64,000 nt of DNA from Aeromicrobium sp. Leaf245 (GTDB lineage Bacteria; Actinomycetota; Actinomycetes; Propionibacteriales; Nocardioidaceae), in the NCBI RefSeq assembly GCF_942548115.1, contig NZ_OW824151.1, forward strand, positions 124,001-188,000, read 5' to 3'. Made by a program: the position numbers and the translations under genes. A model generated the notes under the pieces. That model was not told the DNA's origin and searched no databases. It worked only from the letters and a program-made list of their open reading frames with translations. Shown here piece by piece: positions 42,378 through 50,964 of this stretch; position 1 is the first letter of the stretch; each line of letters opens with the position of its first letter.

Positions 42378-44052
42378 GGGTCGCTCCCTTCGGGTCGGCG
42401 GGGCCGTGTGCGGGCTGGTCGGACACGTGCTTGCCCTCCTGCACCGCGGTGTCGGGACCGCGGTCGGTGACCACCTCGAGCGAGACCGCCGACTCACCGC
42501 CTCCGGCGATCGTGTGCAGCACGTCGGACACCTCGAGGTCGATGTTGACCTGCTCGTCGATCTTGCGGCGGTCGCGCATGACGACCACCCGGTCGGAGAG
42601 GCGCAGCACCTCCTCCAGCTCGGCGGAGATGAAGACGACGGCCATGCCCTCACGCGCCAGCTCGGCGACGAGCTGCTGGATCTGCGCCTTGGCGCCCACG
42701 TCGATGCCGCGGGTGGGCTCGTCGAGCACCAGCAGCCGTGGCTCGGTGATGAGCCAGCGGGCCAGCAGCACCTTCTGCTGGTTGCCGCCGCTGAGGTTGC
42801 GCATGAGGGCGTTCGGGTCGGCCGGGCGGATGTCGAGCGTCTCGATGTAGCGCTGGACCAGCTCGTCCCTCGTCCCCTGCGGCACCCGGCGCAGCCAGCC
42901 GCGGGAGGCCTGCAGCGCGAGGATCATGTTGTCGGCGACGGTGAGGTCGCCCACGACGCCCTCGGCGCGACGGTCCTCGCTGGAGAAGGCGACGCCCGCC
43001 CCGATCGCGTGCCGGGGGGTGCGCCACGAACGGGTGCGCCCTCCCACCTGCACCTCGCCCTCGTCGGCGACGTCGGCACCGAACAGCAGCCGCGCCAGCT
43101 CGGTACGTCCCGACCCGAGCAGGCCGGCGACGCCGACGACCTCGCCGGCGTGCAGCTCGAGGTCCGTGGCCTGCAGCTCGCCCTTGCGTCCGAGCCCCAG
43201 CACCTTCAGCACGGGCTCGGCGGCAGGCGCAGCGGGGTCGGCCGGCTCGCGGTCGAGGCGCTCGAGCACCTCGAGCTCACGGCCGATCATCTCCTGCACG
43301 AGCTCGAGCTGGGTGAGCGCGGCGGTGCGGTGCTCGGCGATGAACCGTCCGTTGCGCAGCACCGTCATGCGGTCGGACAGCTCGAAGACCTGGTCGAGGA
43401 AGTGTGAGACGAACAGGATGGCGACGCCCTGGTCACGCAGCGTGCGCACGACGTCGAAGAGCACCCGGACCTCGTCGGCGTCGAGGCTCGAGGTGGGCTC
43501 GTCGAGCACGAGCACCTTCGCCTCGACGTCGACCGCGCGCGCGATCGCCACCAGCTGCTGCACGGCGATGGGATGGCGACCGAGGGTCGATGCGGGGTCG
43601 ACGTCGAGACCGAGCCGACGCAGCACCTCGCCGGCGTGCCGGTTCATGGCGCGGGTGTCGATGCGGCCCAGCCGACGCGGCTCGCGGCCGAGGAGCATGT
43701 TCTCGGCGACCGTCAGGTTCGTGCAGAGGTTGACCTCCTGGTACACCGTGCTGATGCCCGCGGCCTGGCTCTCGGTCGGTCCCGAGAAGCGGTGCTCGGT
43801 GCCCCCGACGCGGATCGAGCCGGCGTCGATGGAGTACACGCCCGTGAGCGCCTTGATCAGCGTGGACTTGCCGGCGCCGTTCTCGCCCATGAGGGCGTGC
43901 ACCTCACCGGGATACAGACGCAGGCCCACGCCGTCGAGGGCCTTGACCCCCGGGAAGCCGATCTCGATGCCGGTCATCACGACCACGGGGTCGACGTCGG
44001 GCGTGGCGCCGGGGGCGGGGGCGGCCGCTCTTGCGGCGGTGCCTGCACTCAT
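42370..44052 (-). CDS. ytfR: Sugar ABC transporter ATPase (YtfR-type, two ABC domains)
   Basis: The 560-residue protein has two ABC modules. The first has Walker A GENGAGKST and Walker B VLVLDEPTSSLD. The second has a degenerate Walker A (GLLGSGRTE), signature LSGGNQQKVLLARWL and LVLDEPTRGIDVGAKAQIQQ. This asymmetric arrangement is normal for RbsA/YtfR carbohydrate ATPases. The C-terminal tail is longer than usual (about 45 extra residues). It follows ytfQ after a 134-base gap containing a hairpin. Confidence 0.93.
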   Translation of the reverse strand: MSAGTAARAAAPAPGATPDVDPVVVMTGIEIGFPGVKALDGVGLRLYPGEVHALMGENGAGKSTLIKALTGVYSIDAGSIRVGGTEHRFSGPTESQAAGISTVYQEVNLCTNLTVAENMLLGREPRRLGRIDTRAMNRHAGEVLRRLGLDVDPASTLGRHPIAVQQLVAIARAVDVEAKVLVLDEPTSSLDADEVRVLFDVVRTLRDQGVAILFVSHFLDQVFELSDRMTVLRNGRFIAEHRTAALTQLELVQEMIGRELEVLERLDREPADPAAPAAEPVLKVLGLGRKGELQATDLELHAGEVVGVAGLLGSGRTELARLLFGADVADEGEVQVGGRTRSWRTPRHAIGAGVAFSSEDRRAEGVVGDLTVADNMILALQASRGWLRRVPQGTRDELVQRYIETLDIRPADPNALMRNLSGGNQQKVLLARWLITEPRLLVLDEPTRGIDVGAKAQIQQLVAELAREGMAVVFISAELEEVLRLSDRVVVMRDRRKIDEQVNIDLEVSDVLHTIAGGGESAVSLEVVTDRGPDTAVQEGKHVSDQPAHGPADPKGATRA

Positions 44053-44136
44053 GTCACTCCTCGGGACAAGGGGGATCGGCCGGGCGGGGTCGATCGGATG
44101 GCGGGTCGACCGGTCGGCCGGGTGGGGCGACTCGGG

Positions 44137-44162
44137 GCGGGGGTCGTGGCAGCGACCCCCGC
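44137..44162 (-). terminator. Hairpin between ytfQ and ytfR
   Basis: GCGGGGGTCG and CGACCCCCGC form a 10-base GC-rich stem with a 6-base loop. It lies 25 bases after the ytfQ stop. In binding-protein operons such hairpins protect the first gene's mRNA or partly end transcription, so that the binding protein is made in excess. That function is inferred from position. Confidence 0.6.
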
Positions 44163-44186
44163 GCCCGGGTCGGGTCGTTCAGGCGG

Positions 44187-45179
44187 TCAGTACTGGCGGT
44201 CGGCCAGCACGTCCTTCGCCTGCTCGGGGGTGAAGGTCCCCTCCTCGGTGACGACCCGCTTCGGGACCTCGTCACCGGCGACGACCTTCTTCGCGAGGTC
44301 CATCAGCTGCGGGCCGAGCAGCGGGTTGCACTCGACGATGAAGTTGATCTTGCCCTCGCTGAGCGCGGTCATCCCGTCCTTCACGGCGTCGACCGTGATG
44401 ATCTTGATGTCCTCGCCCGGCTTCTTGCCGGCCGCCTCGATGGCCTCGATGGCTCCCAGACCCATGTCGTCGTTGTGCGCGTAGACGACGTCGATGTCGT
44501 CGTTGGACTGCAGGAAGGCCTCCATGACCTTCTTGCCGCCGTCACGCGTGAAGTCGCCCGTCTGCGAGGCCACGATCTTGATGGCGTCGTCGGAGGACGT
44601 GACGTCCTCGAAGCCGGCCTTGCGGTCGATGGCCGGTGCGGCGCCGGTGGTGCCCTGGAGCTCGACGACGTTGATGTCGCCGTTGCCGTCGACGTCGGCG
44701 TCCTCGGCGTTGTCGACCAGCCACTGGCCGGCCTTCTCGCCCTCCTCTACGAAGTCGGAGCCGAGGAACGTGGCGTAGAGCGACTCGTCCTCGGAGTCGA
44801 CCGCGCGGTCGGTCAGGATCACGGGGATCTTGGCGCGCTTGGCCTCCTGCAGGACCGCGTCCCAGCCGGTCTCGACGACCGGGCTGAAGGCGATCACGTC
44901 GACCTTCTGCTGGATGTAGGAGCGGATCGCCTTGATCTGGTTCTCCTGCTTCTGCTGCGCGTCGGAGAACTTGAGGTCGACCCCCTCGGCCTTGGCGGTC
45001 TCCTGGACGGACTTCGTGTTGGCGGTGCGCCAGCCGCTCTCGGCGCCGACCTGGGCGAAGCCCATCGTGATCGCGTCGCTCCCGCCGTCGGATCCGCCGC
45101 TGTCGGAGCTGCTGCCGCACGCCGTCATGCCTCCCAGCAGGGCGAGCCCTGCCGTCACGGTGATGACCTTCTTCAACAT
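44187..45179 (-). CDS. ytfQ: Sugar ABC transporter substrate-binding lipoprotein (YtfQ-type)
   Basis: The 330-residue lipoprotein has lipobox GMTAC, a Ser/Gly linker and the YtfQ-like ITMGFAQVGAESGWRTANTK, which is nearly diagnostic. Later motifs are IDVIAFSPVV-type, VILTDRAVD and DVVYAHNDDMGLGAIEAIEA. In E. coli YtfQ binds galactofuranose; here the arabinose genes downstream favour L-arabinose, perhaps arabinofuranose. It is the first gene of the operon, downstream of two LacI operators. Confidence 0.92.
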   Translation of the reverse strand: MLKKVITVTAGLALLGGMTACGSSSDSGGSDGGSDAITMGFAQVGAESGWRTANTKSVQETAKAEGVDLKFSDAQQKQENQIKAIRSYIQQKVDVIAFSPVVETGWDAVLQEAKRAKIPVILTDRAVDSEDESLYATFLGSDFVEEGEKAGQWLVDNAEDADVDGNGDINVVELQGTTGAAPAIDRKAGFEDVTSSDDAIKIVASQTGDFTRDGGKKVMEAFLQSNDDIDVVYAHNDDMGLGAIEAIEAAGKKPGEDIKIITVDAVKDGMTALSEGKINFIVECNPLLGPQLMDLAKKVVAGDEVPKRVVTEEGTFTPEQAKDVLADRQY

Positions 45180-45295
45180 TGCACTACCTCCATGTGGGTC
45201 GGCGCCCTTCCGGGCGCCAGGGGGGTCGTGTGGCGGGCGGACAACCGATCACACTCCGATGCCAGATCACGTGACCTGCATCACTGCTTGCCCGA

Positions 45296-45311
45296 TTGTT
45301 AACGCTCACAA
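45296..45311. promoter_or_regulatory. LacI-family operator, imperfect copy
   Basis: TTGTTAACGCTCACAA differs at two positions from the perfect palindrome 45 bases away. It lies closer to ytfQ and probably forms a paired site with the second operator, allowing cooperative binding of the LacI-family repressor encoded in the operon. Confidence 0.75.
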
Positions 45312-45340
45312 CACGCCGGGTCAAGGGTTTCGCCAAAGAA

Positions 45341-45356
45341 TTGTGAGCGCTCACAA
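45341..45356. promoter_or_regulatory. LacI-family operator, perfect palindrome
   Basis: TTGTGAGCGCTCACAA is a perfect 16-base palindrome with the CG centre typical of LacI/GalR proteins, and is almost identical to the idealised lac operator core. It lies 29 bases upstream of the alditol oxidase start and 162 bases upstream of ytfQ, so one repressor could control both directions. Confidence 0.85.
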
Positions 45357-45384
45357 CCTGACCGGGGGCGTGCGACCATGGAGC

Positions 45385-46641
45385 GTGACCCACGACCCAC
45401 GCCGAACCAGCTGGTCGGGCACGGTGCCCTACCACTTCGCCCGCGAGCAACGTCCCCACGACCTCGACGCACTGCGCGAGCTCGTGGCCGGTTCCACGCG
45501 CCTGCGGCCCGTCGGGACCGCCCACACCTTCAACGACCTGCCCGACGCCGCCGCGGGTGCCGAGGTCGCTGCCGTGAGCGTCGCGGCCTTCGACGAGCTG
45601 CAGGTCGGTGACGACGGCACGTGGGTCCGGGTCGGGGCGGGCCTGACCCACGCGCAGCTCGCGGTCGCGCTCGAGCCGCACGGCCTGGCGCTCGAGAACC
45701 TCGCCTCCCTGCCGCACCTGAACGTCGCCGGAGCCGTGTCCACCGCCACCCACGGGTCCGGCGTCCGCACGGGCAACCTCGCGACCCAGGTGCGCGCCGT
45801 CGAGCTGGTGCTGGCCTCCGGCGACGTCGTCACGGTGCGTCGCGGCGAGCCCGACTTCGACGGCACGGTCGTCGGTCTCGGTGCGCTGGGCGTCGTGACC
45901 GCGCTCGAGCTCGACGTCGTCCCGGCCGCCGACCACCGTCAGGTGGTGCTGCTCGACGGCGACCCCGAGACGTTGCCGGACCGGCTCGCGTCCGTCCTGG
46001 CGCTCGGCCGCAGCGTCAGCGTCTTCACGCTGTGGGACGGCTCGCCCGACCGCGTGTGGGTCAAGTCCCGCGACGGCGACCCCGAGCTCGACCTGACGGC
46101 GACGGGGCTCGCGCCCATGACCGGCGAGCAGCACCCGATCCCCGGCCTCGACCCCGTGCACTGCACCGCCCAGCAGGGCGTCCCCGGACCGTGGGTGGAA
46201 CGGCTCCCGCACTTCCGCCCCGGCTTCCTGCCCAGCGTGGGCGACGAGGTGCAGTCCGAGTTCCACGTCCCGTTCGAGCACGCGGCCGACGCGGCCCGCG
46301 CCGTGCGCGCCGTGGGCGAGCACCTCGCCGTCGCGCTGCAGGTCGCCGAGATCCGTGCCGTGGCCGCCGACACCCTGTGGCTCAGTCCGCAGTTCGGGCA
46401 GACCACCTGCTCGTTCCACTTCACGTGGGTCGGCGACACCGTCCTGGCCGACGCCGCGGCGCGCGTGGTGGAGGAGGCGTTGGCCCCCTTCGCACCCCGA
46501 CCGCACTGGGGCAAGCACTTCACCCTCGACGTCCGCCGGGCCTACCCCCGCCTCGACGACTTCCGCGCCCTGCGCGACCGTCTCGACCCCGACCGCACCT
46601 TCGTCAACCCCTGGCTCGAGCGCGTGCTGCTCGACGGTTGA
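45385..46641 (+). CDS. AldO-like alditol oxidase (FAD-linked)
   Basis: The 418-residue flavoprotein has the exact length of Streptomyces AldO and the same order of motifs. RPVGTAHTFND contains the His (residue 47) that matches the covalently flavinylated His46 of AldO. NLASLPHLNVAGAVSTATHG, VPGPWVERLPHFRPGF, AADTLWLSPQFG and RPHWGKHFTLD follow. AldO oxidises xylitol, sorbitol and related alditols to aldoses with O2. Placed divergently from the arabinose operon across shared operators, it may produce arabinose or xylose from alditols. D-arabinono-lactone oxidase is the alternative name. A GTG at 45370 is another possible start. Confidence 0.87.
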   Translation: MTHDPRRTSWSGTVPYHFAREQRPHDLDALRELVAGSTRLRPVGTAHTFNDLPDAAAGAEVAAVSVAAFDELQVGDDGTWVRVGAGLTHAQLAVALEPHGLALENLASLPHLNVAGAVSTATHGSGVRTGNLATQVRAVELVLASGDVVTVRRGEPDFDGTVVGLGALGVVTALELDVVPAADHRQVVLLDGDPETLPDRLASVLALGRSVSVFTLWDGSPDRVWVKSRDGDPELDLTATGLAPMTGEQHPIPGLDPVHCTAQQGVPGPWVERLPHFRPGFLPSVGDEVQSEFHVPFEHAADAARAVRAVGEHLAVALQVAEIRAVAADTLWLSPQFGQTTCSFHFTWVGDTVLADAAARVVEEALAPFAPRPHWGKHFTLDVRRAYPRLDDFRALRDRLDPDRTFVNPWLERVLLDG

Positions 46642-46697
46642 CCCGTCGGCCCGAATCGAGCGGCGAAGGTGGATCGCCGGGGCACTAGGCTCGACGC

Positions 46698-47339
46698 ATG
46701 CACGTCCACGTCGCCGACCACCCGCTCGTCTCCCACAAGCTCACGGTGCTGCGCGACGCGTCCACCGACTCCCCCACGTTCCGACGGCTCGCCGACGAGC
46801 TGGTCACGCTGCTCGCCTACGAGGCCACGCGCGACGTGCGGGTCGAGACGGTCGCCGTGACGACCCCCGTGGCCGAGGCCCAGGGCGTACGCCTGGCCGA
46901 TCCGCGTCCGCTCGTCGTCCCGATCCTGCGCGCGGGCCTGGGCATGCTCGAGGGCATGCAGCGCCTGCTGCCCACCGCCGAGGTCGGCTTCCTCGGCATG
47001 GTGCGCAACGAGGAGACCCTCGAGGCCGACACCTACGCCGAGCGCCTGCCCGACGACCTGTCCGGCCGCCAGTGCTACGTGCTCGACCCGATGCTCGCGA
47101 CGGGCGGCAGCCTGGCGGCTGCCATCCAGTTCCTCGTCGACCGCGGCGCCGACCACATCACGGCCGTGTGCCTGCTGGCCGCTCCCGAGGGCGTCGCGCG
47201 CATCGAGCGCGAGATGGAGGAGATCGGCGTGCCGGTGAACCTCGTGGTCGCAGGCCTCGACGAGCGGCTCGACGAGAACGGCTACATCGTCCCCGGTCTC
47301 GGTGACGCCGGCGACCGGCTGTACGGCGTCGCCGACTGA
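46698..47339 (+). CDS. upp: Uracil phosphoribosyltransferase
   Basis: The 213-residue salvage enzyme has [20 protein letters not shown] at its start, [20 protein letters not shown], the PRPP-binding loop [20 protein letters not shown], and the uracil-binding C-terminus [18 protein letters not shown]. All are standard for Upp. It makes UMP from uracil and PRPP. The gene stands alone 56 bases after the oxidase. Confidence 0.96.
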   Translation: MHVHVADHPLVSHKLTVLRDASTDSPTFRRLADELVTLLAYEATRDVRVETVAVTTPVAEAQGVRLADPRPLVVPILRAGLGMLEGMQRLLPTAEVGFLGMVRNEETLEADTYAERLPDDLSGRQCYVLDPMLATGGSLAAAIQFLVDRGADHITAVCLLAAPEGVARIEREMEEIGVPVNLVVAGLDERLDENGYIVPGLGDAGDRLYGVAD

Positions 47340-47387
47340 CGCGACACCCACGCTGCGCGCCACCGCTTCCTCCGGCAGGCTGAGCAG

Positions 47388-48845
47388 GTGCACGAGGATC
47401 CGGTCGACGTCCCCGCAGGACCGTCGACGTCCCCGCAGGACGAGGGCCCGCACCCGCAGCGCTGGCGCATCCTCGCCGTCACCCTGGTGGTCGGGTTCAT
47501 GTCGCTGCTCGACGTCACGATCGTCAACGTCGCGATCCCGTCGATCCAGGAGGGTCTCGACACCACGCCGGGCACCGTGCAGTGGGTGGTGTCCGGGTAC
47601 GCGCTCACGTTCGGCCTGACCCTCGTCGCCGGCGGACGGCTCGGCGACGCCTACGGCCGGCGCCGGCTGATGCTCATCGGGCTGGCCGGCTTCGTGGCCT
47701 CGAGCGCGGCGGCAGGTCTCGCGCCCACGGCCGAGCTGGTGGTCGTGGCGCGGCTGCTCCAGGGTGCGTCGGCAGGGTTCCTCACCCCGCAGAGCTCCGG
47801 GCTGATCCAGCAGCTGTTCTCCGGCGCCGAGCGTGGACGGGCGTTCGGGTACTTCGGCCTCACCGTCTCGATCGCCTCGGCCACGGGGCCGCTGCTCGGC
47901 GGGCTCGTGATCGGGCTGGTCGGGGAGGACCTCGGGTGGCGACTCCTGTTCCTCGTCAACGTGCCGATCGGGCTCGTCGCCGCGATCGCCGTCGCGCGCA
48001 TGGTCCCCGGCCGCCAGGCCGACGGCGGGCCCGGGCGCATCGACGTCCCGGGCGCCGTCCTGCTCGGCCTCTCGGTGCTGTGCCTGCTGTACCCGCTGGT
48101 GAGCCTGGAGTCCGGCGCGCGCTGGCCGCTCGTGCTGCTGGTGGGCGTGCCGCTCTTCGGCTGGGCCTTCGGCGCCTGGGAGCACCGCCTCAAGCGGCGC
48201 GGACACGAGCCCCTGCTCGACCTCGACCTGCTGCGCCGGCTTCCCGGCTTCGGCAACGGGATGCTCGTGGGCACGGTCTACTTCACCGGCTTCACGGGTG
48301 TGTTCCTCGTGGCGTCGGTGTGGCTGCAGGGCTCGCGCGACGTCAGCGCCCTGCACGCCGGGCTGCTGCTGACGCCCTTCGCGCTCGGCTCGGCCATCAC
48401 GTCGCCGCTGGCGGGTCGCTTGGTGAGCACGGTCGGACGATCGCTCACGGTCGGCGCTCTCATCGTCATGATGGTCGGCGTGCTGGGGGCCGCCCTGGTG
48501 GCGCCCGGTCGGGCGACCGACGAGCTGTGGTGGGCGCTCGCCCCGTTCCTGCTGCTGGCCGGCCTCGGCGGTGGCGCCGTCGTGTCGCCGAACATCACCC
48601 TCACGCTGCAGGAGGTCCCGCCGCGCATGGGCGGGGCGGCCGGCGGTGCACTGCAGACCGGCCAGCGCATCGGCTCGTCGCTCGGCGCCGCCCTCCTGGC
48701 CACCACCTACCAGGTGGTGGCGGGCGGGTCCGGCGGCGACACCGGCATCCGGGTGGCCCTCTTCGTGGCGCTGGCCGTGCTGGCCCTCGCGCTCGCCGCC
48801 GCCGTCCTCGCGCTGCGCTCGTCGCGGCGCCTCGCCGGCGCCTGA
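47388..48845 (+). CDS. MFS multidrug exporter (DHA2/EmrB-QacA type, 14 segments)
   Basis: The 485-residue transporter carries motif D1 LLDVTIVNVAIPSIQEGLDT, motif A GGRLGDAYGRRRLMLIGLAG, motif B RLLQGASAGFLTPQSSGLIQ and motif C GYFGLTVSIASATGPLLGGL, with about 14 membrane segments. This is the proton-driven DHA2 group, exporting drugs or metabolites. It starts at a GTG 48 bases after upp. A short direct duplication (GTCGACGTCCCCGCAGGACC, near 47402 and 47422) encodes repeated VDVPAG/STSPQD residues at the N-terminus. Confidence 0.9.
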   Translation: MHEDPVDVPAGPSTSPQDEGPHPQRWRILAVTLVVGFMSLLDVTIVNVAIPSIQEGLDTTPGTVQWVVSGYALTFGLTLVAGGRLGDAYGRRRLMLIGLAGFVASSAAAGLAPTAELVVVARLLQGASAGFLTPQSSGLIQQLFSGAERGRAFGYFGLTVSIASATGPLLGGLVIGLVGEDLGWRLLFLVNVPIGLVAAIAVARMVPGRQADGGPGRIDVPGAVLLGLSVLCLLYPLVSLESGARWPLVLLVGVPLFGWAFGAWEHRLKRRGHEPLLDLDLLRRLPGFGNGMLVGTVYFTGFTGVFLVASVWLQGSRDVSALHAGLLLTPFALGSAITSPLAGRLVSTVGRSLTVGALIVMMVGVLGAALVAPGRATDELWWALAPFLLLAGLGGGAVVSPNITLTLQEVPPRMGGAAGGALQTGQRIGSSLGAALLATTYQVVAGGSGGDTGIRVALFVALAVLALALAAAVLALRSSRRLAGA

Positions 48846-48861
48846 GCGCCGCCGTCCAGCG

Positions 48862-49182
48862 TCAGGCGGCGTGCTTGCAGGTGCTGCAGGAGCAGTCGGT
48901 GCACACGCAGTTGGCACAGCTGTCGGAGCAGTGGGCGCACGAGCAGACGTTGTGGTTGCAGGTCTCGCACGTGCAGTCGTCGCACACGCAGGTCGCGCAG
49001 CTGTCCGAGCAGTGGGCGCACGAGCAGGTGGCGCACTCGTCGTAGTGACCCTCGTGCTCACGGTGCACGTGGCCATCGTGCAGGTAGTCGACGTGGTCCT
49101 CGTGCACCACGGCGTCGTGGCCGCAGCCCGGTCCGTGGGTGTGGTCGTGCTTCTCGGCCTCGCGGTGGTCGATGACGGTCAT
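48862..49182 (-). CDS. Cys/His-rich metallothionein-like protein with two tandem Cys repeats
   Basis: The 106-residue product has 20 cysteines and 16 histidines. Residues 1-49 are His/Asp/Glu-rich (HDHTHGPGCGHD, VDYLHDGHVHREHEGHYDE). Residues 50-104 hold 19 cysteines in two 23-residue repeats (53-75 and 80-102) that are identical at 19 positions and keep all ten cysteines in CxC, CxxC and CxxxC spacing. The DNA repeats with an 81-base period. It probably buffers or sequesters Zn, Cd or Cu. It is coupled by ATGA to a SmtB/CzrA-like sensor gene, recalling smtA-smtB. I know no named family with this two-part design. Confidence 0.85.
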   Translation of the reverse strand: MTVIDHREAEKHDHTHGPGCGHDAVVHEDHVDYLHDGHVHREHEGHYDECATCSCAHCSDSCATCVCDDCTCETCNHNVCSCAHCSDSCANCVCTDCSCSTCKHAA

Positions 49183-49490
49183 GGGTGGTTCTCCTGGGTG
49201 TGATGGAAGGCGTCGAGGAGCACGTGAGCCACGTGCTCGTCGGTGAGGGAGTAGACGACCTCGCGGCCGCGCCGCTCGCCGTCGACGAGGTGCGCGGTGC
49301 GCAGGATCCTCAGGTGCTGGGAGACGAGCGGCTGGGACCGCCCGGTCCACGCGACGAGCTCGCCCACGGTCTGCTCCCCCTCGCAGAGCCGGTGCACGAT
49401 GGCGGCGCGCAGCGGTGTCGACATCGCGTCGAACAGCGCAGCGACGGCGTCGTACGCCGCCACGTCACCCCGCTCAGGCATCCGGCTCAC
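49179..49490 (-). CDS. SmtB/CzrA-type zinc-sensing ArsR-family repressor
   Basis: The 103-residue winged-helix repressor has recognition helix region GRSQPLVSQHLRILRTAHLV. In its last helix D84, H86, H97 and E100 have exactly the spacing of the alpha-5 zinc site of CzrA (D84, H86, H97, H100) and SmtB (D104, H106, H117, E120). No alpha-3 cysteine pair is present. Zn(II) binding should release DNA and switch on the coupled metallothionein-like gene. The upstream stretch 49495-49535 contains imperfect CATATG-centred symmetry that could be the operator; this is weak. Confidence 0.9.
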   Translation of the reverse strand: MSRMPERGDVAAYDAVAALFDAMSTPLRAAIVHRLCEGEQTVGELVAWTGRSQPLVSQHLRILRTAHLVDGERRGREVVYSLTDEHVAHVLLDAFHHTQENHP

Positions 49491-49570
49491 TCATGCAGAC
49501 ATGGTCATATGGCAATACCTGCATGTCAACTCGGGAACGAGACCCACCCGCGGGTACGGGTGGGCCTGGC

Positions 49571-50959
49571 TCAGAGAGCGCGCAGGATGTCCTCGACGCG
49601 GTCCTTCGCGTCGCCGAACAGCATCTGGGAGTTCTCGCGGAAGAACAGCGGGTTCTGCACGCCGGCGTAGCCCGCGGCCATCGAGCGCTTGAACACCACG
49701 ACGTTCTTGGCCTCCCAGACGCGCAGCACCGGCATGCCCGCGATGGGGCTCGTCGGGTCCTCGGCCGCGGCCGGGTTCACCGTGTCGTTGGCGCCGATCA
49801 CGAGCACCACGTCGACGTCGGCGAGGTCGTCGTTGACCTCGTCCATCTCGAGCACGATGTCGTAGGGAACCTTGGCCTCCGCCAGCAGCACGTTCATGTG
49901 GCCGGGCAGGCGGCCCGCCACCGGGTGGATGCCGAACTTCACGTCGACGCCGCGCTCGCGCAGCTTGCGGGTCAGGTCGGCCACGGGGTACTGCGCCTGG
50001 GCCACCGCCATGCCGTAGCCCGGCGTGATGACGACGCTCGACGCGTCCTTGAGCATCTCGGCCACGCCGTCGGCGTCGATCTCGCGGTGCTCGCCGTAGT
50101 CCGTGGCGTCGCCGGCGGATGCCTCGATGCCGAAGCCGCCGGCGATCACGGAGATGAACGAGCGGTTCATCGCCTGGCACATGATGTAGCTGAGGTAGGC
50201 GCCGGACGACCCGACGAGGGCGCCGGTGACGATCAGCAGGTTGTTGCTCAGCAGGAAGCCGGCGGCGGCCGCGGCCCAGCCCGAGTAGCTGTTGAGCATC
50301 GACACGACGACCGGCATGTCGCCGCCACCGATGGACGCCACGAGGTGCCAGCCGAGCGCGAGCGCCAGGGCGGTGACCAGGACGAGCAGCCAGATGTTCG
50401 GGTTCGCGACGAACACGACCGTCAGCACGAAGAACAGCACGAGCGCGCCGAGGTTGAGGTAGTTCTTGCCCGGCAGGACGAGGGGCGCGGACTTGATGCG
50501 GGCGCTCAGCTTGAGGAACGCGACGATCGAGCCGGTGAACGTGACCGCACCGATGAAGACGCCGACGAAGACCTCGCCCGAGTGGATCCGCTCCAGCGAC
50601 TCGAGCGGGTACTCGGGGTGCTCGAGGTAGCCGTTCCAGCCCACCAGCACGGCGGCCAGACCGACGAAGGAGTGCAGCAGCGCGATGAGCTCGGGCATGC
50701 CGGTCATCTCGACGACGCGAGCCCGCCAGAGACCGATCGCAGCACCGATGGCCACGGCACCGACGAGCAGGACGATGCCCACGGTCTCGGCGTCCTCGAC
50801 GGCCAGGATGATCGTGGCCACGAGCGCGATGGCCATGCCGGCGATGCCGTAGGCCACGCCCGACGACGCGGTCTCGTGCTTGCTGAGCCCCGCGAGGCTC
50901 AGGATGAACAGCAGGGCGGCGACGATGTACGCCGCGGTGGCGATGCTCTCAGCGGTCAC
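49571..50959 (-). CDS. pntB: NAD(P) transhydrogenase beta subunit
   Basis: The 462-residue membrane subunit has nine or so membrane segments. The NADP-binding domain III follows with [60 protein letters not shown] and NDTVNPAA, all hallmark PntB motifs. It couples proton entry to hydride transfer from NADH to NADP+. The GTG at 50959 has AAGGG 10 bases upstream and follows pntA by 5 bases. Confidence 0.95.
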   Translation of the reverse strand: MTAESIATAAYIVAALLFILSLAGLSKHETASSGVAYGIAGMAIALVATIILAVEDAETVGIVLLVGAVAIGAAIGLWRARVVEMTGMPELIALLHSFVGLAAVLVGWNGYLEHPEYPLESLERIHSGEVFVGVFIGAVTFTGSIVAFLKLSARIKSAPLVLPGKNYLNLGALVLFFVLTVVFVANPNIWLLVLVTALALALGWHLVASIGGGDMPVVVSMLNSYSGWAAAAAGFLLSNNLLIVTGALVGSSGAYLSYIMCQAMNRSFISVIAGGFGIEASAGDATDYGEHREIDADGVAEMLKDASSVVITPGYGMAVAQAQYPVADLTRKLRERGVDVKFGIHPVAGRLPGHMNVLLAEAKVPYDIVLEMDEVNDDLADVDVVLVIGANDTVNPAAAEDPTSPIAGMPVLRVWEAKNVVVFKRSMAAGYAGVQNPLFFRENSQMLFGDAKDRVEDILRAL

Positions 50960-50964
50960 AGCGA

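Noticed and set aside
46542-49076. An 844-codon open frame on the minus strand opposite the MFS and upp genes
   Set aside because: It reads as Arg/His/Gly/Asp-rich low-complexity protein and lies opposite three clearly recognisable genes. It is a GC-rich antisense shadow.
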